A stretch of DNA of 64,000 nucleotides from Pseudomonadota bacterium (lineage in GTDB: Bacteria; Pseudomonadota; Gammaproteobacteria; Burkholderiales; JAJZQI01). A program made the position numbers and the translations under genes. This document shows, piece by piece, positions 57,036-64,000 of the stretch. Numbering within the stretch: position 1 is the first letter of the stretch; each line of letters opens with the position of its first letter. The notes beneath the pieces are model-generated. The model was given only the letters and a program-made list of their open reading frames with translations, did no database searches and was not told the origin of the DNA. Where the stretch lies: assembly GCA_021851875.1 (NCBI GenBank), contig JAJZQI010000004.1, positions 62,001 through 126,000 on the forward strand, written 5' to 3'.

Positions 57036-57743
57036 TCACTGTCGCGGGCCGGCCATCTTTACCACGCCTTCCGGCACAGGATTTTCAGCCGGCCACAACA
57101 CCGGCCACAAACGCACAGCGAACAACAACAGGGACAGCCACAACAGGACGGCCCCCGCCACGCCGATACGGGGCGACAGCAAAAACCCCGCGACCAGCAA
57201 CAGCAGACCGCCGTGCGTCAAAGCCAGCTGGACCCAGCTCCATACGCCGCTGCGGATCGGCTGGCCCATGAAACGCGGCAGCATGTGAGCGCCCACTCCG
57301 TAGCTCAGCAGCAGCATAAAGCCAATGGTGAACAGATGCAACAAGGGCAAACGCAGCACCCCGTCACCCAGCAGCGCACCCCGCAGAGGCAGGCTCAACC
57401 CCGCCAGCAGAAGATAAACCATCGAGCTGATTACAAACATCCGGTTGTCCAGCGACAACGACAAGCCGGCATGCTGCACGGAAGTCTTGCCCTTGTCGGC
57501 TGCTCCCGCCACCCACTCACGCGCCTCGCCGAGCGTCTGCACGCCGATGCCCTTCAGCTCGCCGTCGATCACCAGCGCAGGAATCGTTTTCAGCCGCAAC
57601 CGACTGACCAGTTCCTTGCCTTCCGGCTGGCCCATGTCGACCACGGCAAAATCGATCGCTTTTTCTTCCGCCACCTGCCGCCAGACTTTTTCCGCCTGAT
57701 GGCAGGACTGGCACCATTCGGACACCAGCAGTTCGACTCGCAT
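57036..57743 (-). CDS. Thioredoxin-like domain fused to a 4-TM haem-copper-oxidase-like domain
   Basis: 235 residues. Residues 1-80: thioredoxin/glutaredoxin-like fold with CxxC (SEWCQSC) and cis-Pro TIPALVIDGEL. Residues 100-230: four TM helices; the second carries HLFTIGFMLLLSYGVGAHML followed by PRF, the motif shared with the protein at 58327-58722 and similar to a single helix pair of cbb3/NnrS-type proteins, with His candidates for haem or copper. Cytoplasmic redox domain plus membrane domain suggests thiol-linked electron or metal handling. The function is inferred only. Confidence 0.7.
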   Translation of the reverse strand: MRVELLVSEWCQSCHQAEKVWRQVAEEKAIDFAVVDMGQPEGKELVSRLRLKTIPALVIDGELKGIGVQTLGEAREWVAGAADKGKTSVQHAGLSLSLDNRMFVISSMVYLLLAGLSLPLRGALLGDGVLRLPLLHLFTIGFMLLLSYGVGAHMLPRFMGQPIRSGVWSWVQLALTHGGLLLLVAGFLLSPRIGVAGAVLLWLSLLLFAVRLWPVLWPAENPVPEGVVKMAGPRQ

Positions 57744-57804
57744 GACATTCTCCTTACCGTGCGCGGTGAACAGTAAGCGGTCAACGGCGTGATTACCACC
57801 GCCC

Positions 57805-57846
57805 TTCCCTGTTCCCTGTTCCCTGTTCCCTGTTCCCTGTTCACTG
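57805..57846. repeat. Heptanucleotide tandem repeat (TTCCCTG)5 plus degenerate copy
   Basis: Five perfect TTCCCTG units and a sixth TTCACTG in the 125-bp gap between the H-protein-like gene and the thioredoxin fusion. Copy number could vary and change spacing or stability of the operon transcript. Confidence 0.92.
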
Positions 57847-57868
57847 CTCGCTATTTATTCACCGCCCA

Positions 57869-58315
57869 CTAATCCTGGCAGCGCATGCACTGCACATCAT
57901 ATTTGTCGATCCAGGCCGCCAACGCTTCCTGCGCGGCCTGCCCGGTGTACAGCCCCTGCAACGCGGTGGCGGGATCGTCCGGTTTGACCCGCACCAGCCA
58001 GGCGTCGCCATAGGGATCGACATTGATGAGATTGGGCGCTTTGAGCACTTGTTCATTGCGTGCCACGATGGTGCAGTCAAACGGCGCCGGAATACCGCCC
58101 GCCCACTTGCCCGACTCCAGCCGCGCCATGGTTTTCTTGTACGCGCGGTGAGTGCCCACTTCCTTCATGGTCACGTACTGCACTTTGCCCGACATGGTCT
58201 GCGACGGATCGGTCAGGCCAATGGTATAGGTGCCATCGCCTTCCGGCCGCACCCACACGTAGTCCAGGTCGTAGTACAGGTCTTCCGGCATTTCACAGCC
58301 ACGGTATTCGCCCAT
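57869..58315 (-). CDS. GcvH-like lipoyl carrier protein
   Basis: 148 residues, H-protein fold: VWVRPEGDGTYTIGLTDPSQ, the modified Lys in RLESGKWAGGIPAPF (replacing VESVK of true GcvH), and DPYGDAWLVRVKP. No gcvT or gcvP is adjacent, and the ESGKW variant is typical of GcvH-like proteins in sulfur or redox loci rather than glycine cleavage; an MRCQ-containing tail adds two Cys (VQCMRCQD). It probably carries lipoate. Operon partner of the two membrane genes. Confidence 0.78.
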   Translation of the reverse strand: MGEYRGCEMPEDLYYDLDYVWVRPEGDGTYTIGLTDPSQTMSGKVQYVTMKEVGTHRAYKKTMARLESGKWAGGIPAPFDCTIVARNEQVLKAPNLINVDPYGDAWLVRVKPDDPATALQGLYTGQAAQEALAAWIDKYDVQCMRCQD

Positions 58316-58326
58316 GCTGTTTCTCC

Positions 58327-58722
58327 TTAGCGGCCCGGAGCGCGCGGTTTAACCGTCAGCAGAATGTTGGCGGCGAACATGACAATGGCGGCATAGCTGA
58401 TCAGCCCGCCCAACCCGACCAGCGCGTCGTTCCAGCTTAGCCAACCGGCCAGCATCAGCGGCAGGCCGATGTTGGCGGCGTAGAGCTGCCAGTTGGCCAT
58501 GCGCTCGGAGTGCAGCGGATAACCGGAAAAACGCGGCAAGACATGCAGGGCAACGCCGTAGATGAACTGCAGCATGAAACCCAGCAGCAGCATATGGGCA
58601 TGGATGCGCGGCACGTTGCCGGGCAACAGATCCGGTGCCGCCAGCCGCGTCAGCGCAACCAAACCGCCCAGCAAGGCGTAGATCAAGGCAGCAGTAATAA
58701 ACAGCCGGTTACGTTTGTGCAT
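58327..58722 (-). CDS. Small 4-TM haem-copper-oxidase-like membrane protein
   Basis: 131 residues, four TM helices. Helix 2 contains HAHMLLLGFMLQFIYGVALH followed by VLPRF, paralogous to the membrane half of the thioredoxin fusion. Too small to be a complete oxidase; possibly a haem- or copper-binding subunit. ATG 58722 has GAGGAGG 5 nt upstream. First gene of the operon and downstream of the FNR-type box. Confidence 0.75.
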   Translation of the reverse strand: MHKRNRLFITAALIYALLGGLVALTRLAAPDLLPGNVPRIHAHMLLLGFMLQFIYGVALHVLPRFSGYPLHSERMANWQLYAANIGLPLMLAGWLSWNDALVGLGGLISYAAIVMFAANILLTVKPRAPGR

Positions 58723-58749
58723 GATACCCTCCTCGCAGATTATAACTTC

Positions 58750-58791
58750 ATTATGGTATAAACTTGAGCCAAACTCCTTGACCCAAGTCAA
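58750..58791 (-). promoter_or_regulatory. FNR/DNR-type activated promoter of the redox operon
   Basis: Perfect palindrome TTGAC-CCAA-GTCAA at 58778-58791, the core of FNR/DNR boxes. On the minus strand CATAAT (58755-58750) is a -10 whose start site (about 58743) puts the box centre at -41.5, the exact class II activation position. The box also lies just 13 bp before the regulator's ATG, so it could repress or autoregulate that gene. Confidence 0.72.
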
Positions 58792-58804
58792 ACAAAACTC
58801 AACC

Positions 58805-59485
58805 ATGCCGCTGTCGTCCGCCCTCCTGCCGCAACTGTCGCGCAACTACCTGCTATCCCCACTGACTGCCCAGGAACTCGCCCGCGTCGCTCTGCGGGCC
58901 CATATCAGCAGCCTCGCTGCCGGCACCATGCTGTTCCAGCGAGGCGACGAAGCGCGCCATTTTTATCTGCTGCAAAGTGGGCTCATCAAGCTGTACCGGC
59001 TGGCCCCCAGCGGCGAAGAAAAGGTGCTGGAGCTGATTCGGCCGCAGCAGGTTTTCGCTGAAGCCGTCATGTTCATGGATAACGTTTATCCTGTGCATGC
59101 CACGGCGGTAGAGCCGAGCACGGTCATCGAATTCGACAACCAGGATTTTGTCGAGCTGCTGCAGGAAAACAGCAGCCTGGCATTTCGCCTGATGTCGAGC
59201 ATGAGCCGCCGCATTCACGGGCTGGTCAATGAAATTGACCAGCTGACGCTGCACAGCGGCACGGAAAGATTGATCGGTTTTTTGCTGCAGGGTTTGCCGG
59301 AACAGGCTGAGAACGGCATCGTGGTCACCCTGCCCGCCAGCAAACAGGTCATTGCCTCACGCCTGGGCATGCAGCCGGAAACGCTGTCCCGTATTTTGCA
59401 CAAGCTGCGTCAGGCAGGGTTAATTGAGGAAGACGGACATGATTTGAAACTGCTTGACCCGGCCCAACTGAAGCGCCATTTGTAA
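58805..59485 (+). CDS. Crp/Fnr family transcriptional regulator
   Basis: 226 residues: cNMP-binding-like domain (FQRGDEARHFYLLQSGLIKLYR) and HTH_Crp (LPASKQVIASRLGMQPETLSRILHKL; the E-x-x-S-R recognition pattern binds TTGA-type half sites). The N-terminus lacks the FNR cluster cysteines, so it resembles Dnr/NnrR-type haem/NO sensors more than FNR. ATG 58805. It likely controls the facing redox operon. Confidence 0.86.
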   Translation: MPLSSALLPQLSRNYLLSPLTAQELARVALRAHISSLAAGTMLFQRGDEARHFYLLQSGLIKLYRLAPSGEEKVLELIRPQQVFAEAVMFMDNVYPVHATAVEPSTVIEFDNQDFVELLQENSSLAFRLMSSMSRRIHGLVNEIDQLTLHSGTERLIGFLLQGLPEQAENGIVVTLPASKQVIASRLGMQPETLSRILHKLRQAGLIEEDGHDLKLLDPAQLKRHL

Positions 59486-59609
59486 AGCAATATTAACAAT
59501 TGGCAACATTTGCCCGCAAAATTCAAGTCGAATAGAGGCATCCTGTTTTCAGGATGTACTACCCCATCGGAAACGCTGAAACTCAATTTAAATCTCTGCA
59601 CGAGAGCAT

Positions 59610-59853
59610 ATGATGAAACATTCGATTACCACTTTGGCTCTGGCTTGCATTCCGGACGCCATGATTTCTGTGGCTGCCATGCCCGATGGCGGACCGCAAC
59701 AGCCCGATGGACGAAAGTTGGGCCAATAGCCGAATGCCCACCTGCATGGATACCCGCGAAGAAGATGATGCTGCTGACGTGTTCATCGATTTCGTTTATC
59801 AGGGTGCCGGCGCTGACACCGTAAACCGTTTCCTGGATATCACCAGCGAATAA
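59610..59853 (+). pseudogene. Small exported protein disrupted by a frameshift
   Basis: ATG ATG at 59610 starts MMKHSITTLALAC, a signal-peptide-like segment that ends at a stop (59721) in that frame. The +1 frame from ATG 59686 continues 55 residues (DDAADVFIDFVYQGAGADTV) to 59853, followed by a good terminator. A one-base change near 59686-59715 would join them. The gene may be decaying or encode only the 55-residue protein. No other content in 59486-59907. Confidence 0.45.
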
Positions 59854-59878
59854 GGTTGTCACCCTGTGCGGATAAAAC

Positions 59879-59900
59879 GCCTGCCCGGCAGGCATTTTTT
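59879..59900 (+). terminator. Intrinsic terminator
   Basis: GCCTGC-CCG-GCAGGC stem followed by T6; plus-strand terminator for the preceding small gene, just before the convergent LonB-like gene. Confidence 0.85.
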
Positions 59901-59907
59901 ATTGGTA

Positions 59908-62319
59908 TCAGCGGTTGCGCAGCCCAGTGCGGTATTCACCCTTGGAATGCTCTTCCAGATGGCACATGCGGCGGTAGCGCATGAGTGTTTTCTGCACCGA
60001 TCCCAGCACGCTGTTGGGCGGATAATTGCCGCGATTGTCCAGCTCGCCGAACGGCACACCGAGCAGCAGCTCCAACCCTTCGCCCACCTGATCGATGACA
60101 TAAATATGGAACTGCCCCTGCTCGACGGCTTGCAGCACGGCCGGACTGAGCATCAGGTGCGGCTGGTTGCGCGACGGCAGAATGACGCCCTGTGAACCAT
60201 CCAGACCGTCGGACTGGCAAACACGGAAAAACCCCTCGATTTTTTCGTTCAGCCCGCCGACCGGCAACACCTCGCCGAACTGGTCGAGCGCGCCGGTCAC
60301 CGCAATGCCCTGGCGAATCGGCAAACCGGACAAGCTCGACAGCAGGGCATACAGTTCGGCGCAGGAAGCCGAGTCGCCCTCCACGCCGAAGTACTCCTGC
60401 TCGAACACCAACGCGCCGTTGACCGACAAGGGGCCAAGGTGGGCAAACAGGGTGGCGAAGTAGGTCTGCAGAATAAACATGCCCTTGTCGTGGATCGGAC
60501 CGGACATTTCCACTTCGCGGGCAATGTTGAGCACCCCTTCTTTGCCGGGGAAAGTGCGCGCCGACACCACCACCGGCATGCCGAAACGGTGATCGCCCAG
60601 GTCCAGCACAGTCAGGCCGTTGATACGCCCCACCCGTTCGCCCTGCACGGCGATCATGCGTTCACCCTCGGCAATTTCCTCGTGCATGCGCTGATCGGGA
60701 TAATTGTGCCGCCAGGTTTTCGCGGCCAGCGCCGCTTCCACCTCGGCACGCTGCACCAGCGACCCGGCGGCCATGGCGGCGCTTTCCACCACCAATTGCT
60801 CAAGATAGGCGAACACGGCGTACAAGCGTGTCTGGTCGTCCGCTTCGCGGTGCATTTCCTCCAGCAAACGGGCCACTGCATCGGCGGTGAAGTGCGGCAG
60901 TCCGTGCCGTTCGCAGGTGTGCGCCACAAATACCGCGCCGGCACGATGGCTGGCGCTGCCGGCCTTGAAGCTTGCGGCAAAATCCACCTTGATGCGGAAA
61001 TAGCGGCCGAACTCGGGATCGTCCTCCTGCAGCTGGTAGTAGTGCTCGCGGCTGCCGATCAGCACGATTTTCACCGCCACATCCACCGCCTCCGGCTCCA
61101 GCGACACCACCGGAGAAGGCGCGTTCAGGCTGGTGGGGTCCTCGATCTGCAGGCGTCCGCTGCGCAAAAATCGCCGTAGCTTTTCCCACACCAACGGGTC
61201 GGCCAACAAGTCGCGCAAATGCAGCAACAGAAAGCCGCCGTGCGCCCGCAGCAGGCTGCCGGCGCGGATGCGGGAAAAGTCCGTCACCAGCACCTCGTCT
61301 TCCACCTGGTATTCGATGCTGCCGAACAGCGAACGGAAAACCGGATTGCCTTCGACGATAACCGGCGCGCACAGACAGCCGCCGTTATCCACCACCAGAT
61401 TGACCTGATAACGGGTCAACAGCTCGGCCAACTCCGCCTGGGCCGTCGCGTCGGCCGAACCGAACAGATCCAGCTGGTCGAGCAGATCACGTTCCACCGC
61501 ATCAAGATAGGCGTTCAGCTTCAGCGTGTCCTTGATCTGCTGTTTCAAGGCCGAACGGATGGCATGCAGCTCGTTGTCGAGCAAGGGCTTCGCCAGATGG
61601 CGCCTGAGTTGTTTTACGGCCTCTGCGGCAGCGCGCTCTTTTGGCCGCATGCTCTCGAGGAAGGCGGCGATTTCACGCCGCAGCTCGTTTTCGCTGCGCT
61701 CGACCGCGTTTTTGCGTTCCCGCGGCAGGGCAATCATGTCCTCCTCGGTCACCGGATGCCCGTCATCGGTCAGCAAGGTGAAGACCATGCGGTCCTCCTT
61801 GCGGAACAGGCTGAACTGCCGCTCGGCGGCAAAGGCAGCCAGCGCGGCAAAGGCAATGGCCTCTTCGTCCTTGAAGGCCTTGTTGATGCGCTCGCTTTCC
61901 GCCTTGCAATCGGCCGCCGACAGCCGGCGGGGAATTTCCACCAGCAGATTCTTCAGCATGGCCGCCATCATGTCGCGCAACACGCGCCCCTGCCCGGCGG
62001 GCAAACGCAGGGCCAGCGGCCGCTCCGGCACATCGACATTGTGCAGGTAACACAAATCGGGCGGCGCCGGCCGGTGATCCGCCTCTTCCTGCATGGCCGC
62101 TTGCAGCAGGGAAGAACGGCCGCTGCCCACCTCGCCCAGCACAAACAGGTTGTATCCCGGGTGATCCAGCCCCAGTCCGAAGCGGGCCGCCTTTTCCGCC
62201 CGTTCCTGGCCGATCCACGGCAAAGGCTCGGCGACCAGTTCGCTGGTATCGGCAAAGTCGAACGACGCGGGATCAAGTGTCAGGCGCAGTTGGGAAGGTG
62301 TGAGTTGAACGAGTGACAT
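59908..62319 (-). CDS. LonB-like AAA+ protease
   Basis: 803 residues. N-terminal AAA+ part with Walker A GEVGSGRSS (about 62-70), helical domain, then a second ATPase-like part (RAHGGFLLLHLRDLL) and C-terminal Lon protease domain with catalytic Ser in EGDSASCAELYALL and Lys in GGLNEKIEGFF. It belongs to the family of Lon-like proteases lacking a substrate-binding N-domain (LonB/LonC-like). Cytoplasmic protein quality control or regulation. Single gene; the C-terminal tail is basic. Confidence 0.88.
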   Translation of the reverse strand: MSLVQLTPSQLRLTLDPASFDFADTSELVAEPLPWIGQERAEKAARFGLGLDHPGYNLFVLGEVGSGRSSLLQAAMQEEADHRPAPPDLCYLHNVDVPERPLALRLPAGQGRVLRDMMAAMLKNLLVEIPRRLSAADCKAESERINKAFKDEEAIAFAALAAFAAERQFSLFRKEDRMVFTLLTDDGHPVTEEDMIALPRERKNAVERSENELRREIAAFLESMRPKERAAAEAVKQLRRHLAKPLLDNELHAIRSALKQQIKDTLKLNAYLDAVERDLLDQLDLFGSADATAQAELAELLTRYQVNLVVDNGGCLCAPVIVEGNPVFRSLFGSIEYQVEDEVLVTDFSRIRAGSLLRAHGGFLLLHLRDLLADPLVWEKLRRFLRSGRLQIEDPTSLNAPSPVVSLEPEAVDVAVKIVLIGSREHYYQLQEDDPEFGRYFRIKVDFAASFKAGSASHRAGAVFVAHTCERHGLPHFTADAVARLLEEMHREADDQTRLYAVFAYLEQLVVESAAMAAGSLVQRAEVEAALAAKTWRHNYPDQRMHEEIAEGERMIAVQGERVGRINGLTVLDLGDHRFGMPVVVSARTFPGKEGVLNIAREVEMSGPIHDKGMFILQTYFATLFAHLGPLSVNGALVFEQEYFGVEGDSASCAELYALLSSLSGLPIRQGIAVTGALDQFGEVLPVGGLNEKIEGFFRVCQSDGLDGSQGVILPSRNQPHLMLSPAVLQAVEQGQFHIYVIDQVGEGLELLLGVPFGELDNRGNYPPNSVLGSVQKTLMRYRRMCHLEEHSKGEYRTGLRNR

Positions 62320-62453
62320 GCGGGACCTGCGATTATTACGATTGTTTTCCTCATTCTAGCGCAAAAGCCTGCGACCGCAGCGTAACTGCGCACTTAACAA
62401 CGGGCCGGCAGCGTGCTATTTTCGCCACATTCCGACCCTCTGCACAGACACGC

Positions 62454-62864
62454 ATGACCGCAACCACCATTGACGCCCGGCTTGAATTCGATTTCCGCGG
62501 CGAGCATTTCCGCCTGTCCGCCACCATTGATCTGGATGCGCAGCTCGCGGCCAACGCCACACTGCCTCCGGTTTACACGCTCATCGCACGCGCCAGTAAC
62601 ATCGACCCCTATTCCTATCAGTATGAAGTCATGGAAATGGCCGATGTGACCTATACCAACCCGCAAGGCCTGGCAGAACAGTATTTCTCCTCCGGCCATT
62701 TCGATGAAGCCGCCTTTGTCGCGGCCTGGCAGGAACACCGCTTGCGGCGTCTGCTCGCTCCTATCGCCCAGCGGGAACTTGGCATAGACGATCTCACCGG
62801 ACACCCCGCGCTGGTCCGCGCCCTGACCGCCGCATATCGGCTGGGACAGGAACGGCCGGCCTGA
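62454..62864 (+). CDS. Hypothetical protein
   Basis: 136 residues, soluble, acidic, mixed alpha/beta: ARLEFDFRGEHFRLSATIDL, YSYQYEVMEMADVTYTNPQG, a conserved-looking pattern but no known motif. No family recognised. Divergent from the LonB-like gene with a 134-bp promoter region between. Confidence 0.6.
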   Translation: MTATTIDARLEFDFRGEHFRLSATIDLDAQLAANATLPPVYTLIARASNIDPYSYQYEVMEMADVTYTNPQGLAEQYFSSGHFDEAAFVAAWQEHRLRRLLAPIAQRELGIDDLTGHPALVRALTAAYRLGQERPA

Positions 62865-62994
62865 TTTGTGTGCCGGCAAATGCTGCCGCAGAATAGTGCC
62901 ATCCCCCGGCCACAATGGAACTTGCGGTCCGGCCGCCCATCCAACCGTCTAAGTCACACACATTCAACCACCCAGCAGAGGATGGATTCCCCAC

Positions 62995-63993
62995 ATGACC
63001 GAAACCTTTCTTGCATCACTGATCGACAAGGACGCTAACGGCGCCATCGGCCACTCGCTCCGCCACATTCCCCAGCCGTCCCCGGAACAGGACGAAGTAT
63101 TGGTCAAAGTGGCCTTTTCCTCGCTCAACTACAAGGATGCGCTGGTCTACCGGGGACACCCCGGCATCGTCCGCCATTATCCGCATGCTCCGGGCATCGA
63201 TGCCGCCGGCACCATTGTACGCAGCGGCAACTCGCACTTTGCCGAGGGCACCGCTGTCATCGTCACCGGCTTTGGCCTCGGCACCGCCATCTGGGGCGGC
63301 CACGCCGAATATATCAGTGTGCCGGCAAACTGGCTCGTGCCCTTGCCATCCCCCATGAGCCTGACGGAGAGCATGGCGCTCGGCACCGCCGGATTCACGG
63401 CGGCGCTCTGCGTGGATGCGCTATTGCGCCACGACATCCGGCCGGAGCAGGGCGAGATTCTGGTCAGCGGAGCCAGCGGCGGGGTCGGCAGTGTGGCGGT
63501 GGCGCTGTTGGCACAGCTCGGTTTTCGCGTGGCCGCGCTGACGCGCAAAACGGAGTTGGACGATTATTTCCAGCTGTTGGGCGCCGCCCGCACCGTTCAC
63601 CCGGCGGAACTGACTACCGCACCGGAACGCGCGCTGCATAAGGAGGTCTGGGCCGGCGCCATCGACACGCTGGGGGGCGACACGCTGAGCGCCATGCTCA
63701 AAGGTGTGCGTTACGGCGGCACGGTGGCCGCCTGCGGCATGGCGGAGAATTCCTCGTTCAGCAGCACCGTGTTCCCCTTTATTCTGCGCGGCGTGAATTT
63801 ATTGGGCATTGATTCGGTGGAATACCCGCAATCAAAACGTGCGGCCATCTGGCAAAAACTGGCCAATGAATGGCGCTTGCCGCAACTGCAATCTGTTACG
63901 CAAATGGTCGGGCTGCCGGAAATCAAAACGGCGGCCGAGGAAATGCTGGCTGGCGCACGAACCGGCCGGACCGTCGTGGCCATACAGGCGTGA
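62995..63993 (+). CDS. Zinc-free MDR oxidoreductase, YhdH/AcuI family
   Basis: 332 residues. VAFSSLNYKDALVYRGHPGIV, the nucleotide-binding SGASGGVGSVAVALL motif and GARTGRTVV near the end match YhdH/AcuI acrylyl-CoA reductases (NADPH). It probably reduces acryloyl-CoA or related alkenals. The 130-bp gap upstream contains AGAGGATGG-type ribosome binding sequence and an inverted GGCCGG motif; nothing else seen. Ends 7 bp before the window edge. Confidence 0.93.
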   Translation: MTETFLASLIDKDANGAIGHSLRHIPQPSPEQDEVLVKVAFSSLNYKDALVYRGHPGIVRHYPHAPGIDAAGTIVRSGNSHFAEGTAVIVTGFGLGTAIWGGHAEYISVPANWLVPLPSPMSLTESMALGTAGFTAALCVDALLRHDIRPEQGEILVSGASGGVGSVAVALLAQLGFRVAALTRKTELDDYFQLLGAARTVHPAELTTAPERALHKEVWAGAIDTLGGDTLSAMLKGVRYGGTVAACGMAENSSFSSTVFPFILRGVNLLGIDSVEYPQSKRAAIWQKLANEWRLPQLQSVTQMVGLPEIKTAAEEMLAGARTGRTVVAIQA

Positions 63994-64000
63994 CGGTTTG

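Noticed and set aside
57805..57846. CRISPR-like array
   Set aside because: Seven-base units without spacers; a simple tandem repeat.

Overview
The window is bacterial chromosome of a betaproteobacterium with a GC-rich, densely coded genome. The evidence is the gene order rpsP-rimM-trmD-rplS, rpsU-yqeY-dnaG-rpoD followed by a CAT-anticodon tRNA, rpe-gph-trpE, trpG-trpD-trpC, tsaD/plsY/folB, and an EmrAB/FarAB-type efflux operon under a MarR repressor. I cannot name the species from sequence alone. There is no CRISPR array, rRNA, complete prophage or intact insertion sequence.

Layout. 1-7.1 kb: the end of a sensor kinase, UspA plus a proton-pumping P-type ATPase in the same reading frame, a secreted basic protein, pirin, and a REC-GAF-histidine kinase. 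7.1-9.1 kb: an accessory patch with a structured repeat joined to a truncated DotA/TraY conjugation gene and a small orphan gene. 9.1-13.8 kb: emrB-emrA-outer membrane factor-marR, divergent from feoABC (14.0-16.8 kb), whose promoter looks Fur-controlled. 16.9-21.3 kb: small conserved genes, bestrophin, a DUF815 ATPase, an EamA transporter broken by an 11-bp tandem duplication, and a diguanylate cyclase. 21.3-23.4 kb: a small island (DsrE-like gene plus a ParE/RelE-Phd toxin-antitoxin pair) bounded by a tRNA 3' relic and an intact tRNA. 23.4-28 kb: rpoD, dnaG, yqeY and rpsU. 28-35.4 kb: fumarase, two facing structured repeats, DOPA-dioxygenase-like, tsaD, plsY, folB and a TauE-type permease. 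35.5-42 kb: an HD-GYP protein, xerD, ogt, a periplasmic helical-repeat protein and the rpsP operon. 42-53.4 kb: an outer membrane barrel, rpe-gph-trpL-trpE, then about 5 kb of unrelated genes (ROK kinase, EnvZ/OmpR pair, small exported proteins) and trpGDC. 53.4-64 kb: YbjN, a large GAF-PAS-GGDEF-EAL protein, glyoxalase I, an FNR/DNR-type redox locus, a LonB-like protease and an acrylyl-CoA-reductase-like enzyme.

Most unusual elements. (1) A family of roughly 200-250 bp repeats whose stem sequences differ between copies while pairing is kept. (2) A Trp-rich leader peptide between gph and trpE that has not been separated from trpE, although trpGDC lies 5 kb away. (3) A redox locus of two related 4-TM proteins (one fused to thioredoxin) and a lipoyl-carrier-like H protein, with a perfect FNR-type box 41.5 bp upstream of a predicted start site and facing a Crp/Fnr regulator gene. 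(4) Two genes, the P-type ATPase and trmD, that appear to lack ATG/GTG/TTG starts and may use AUC and AUU.

Starts were chosen from Shine-Dalgarno spacing, overlaps and family N-termini. All functional assignments come from recognised motifs and remembered family features; no database search was run.
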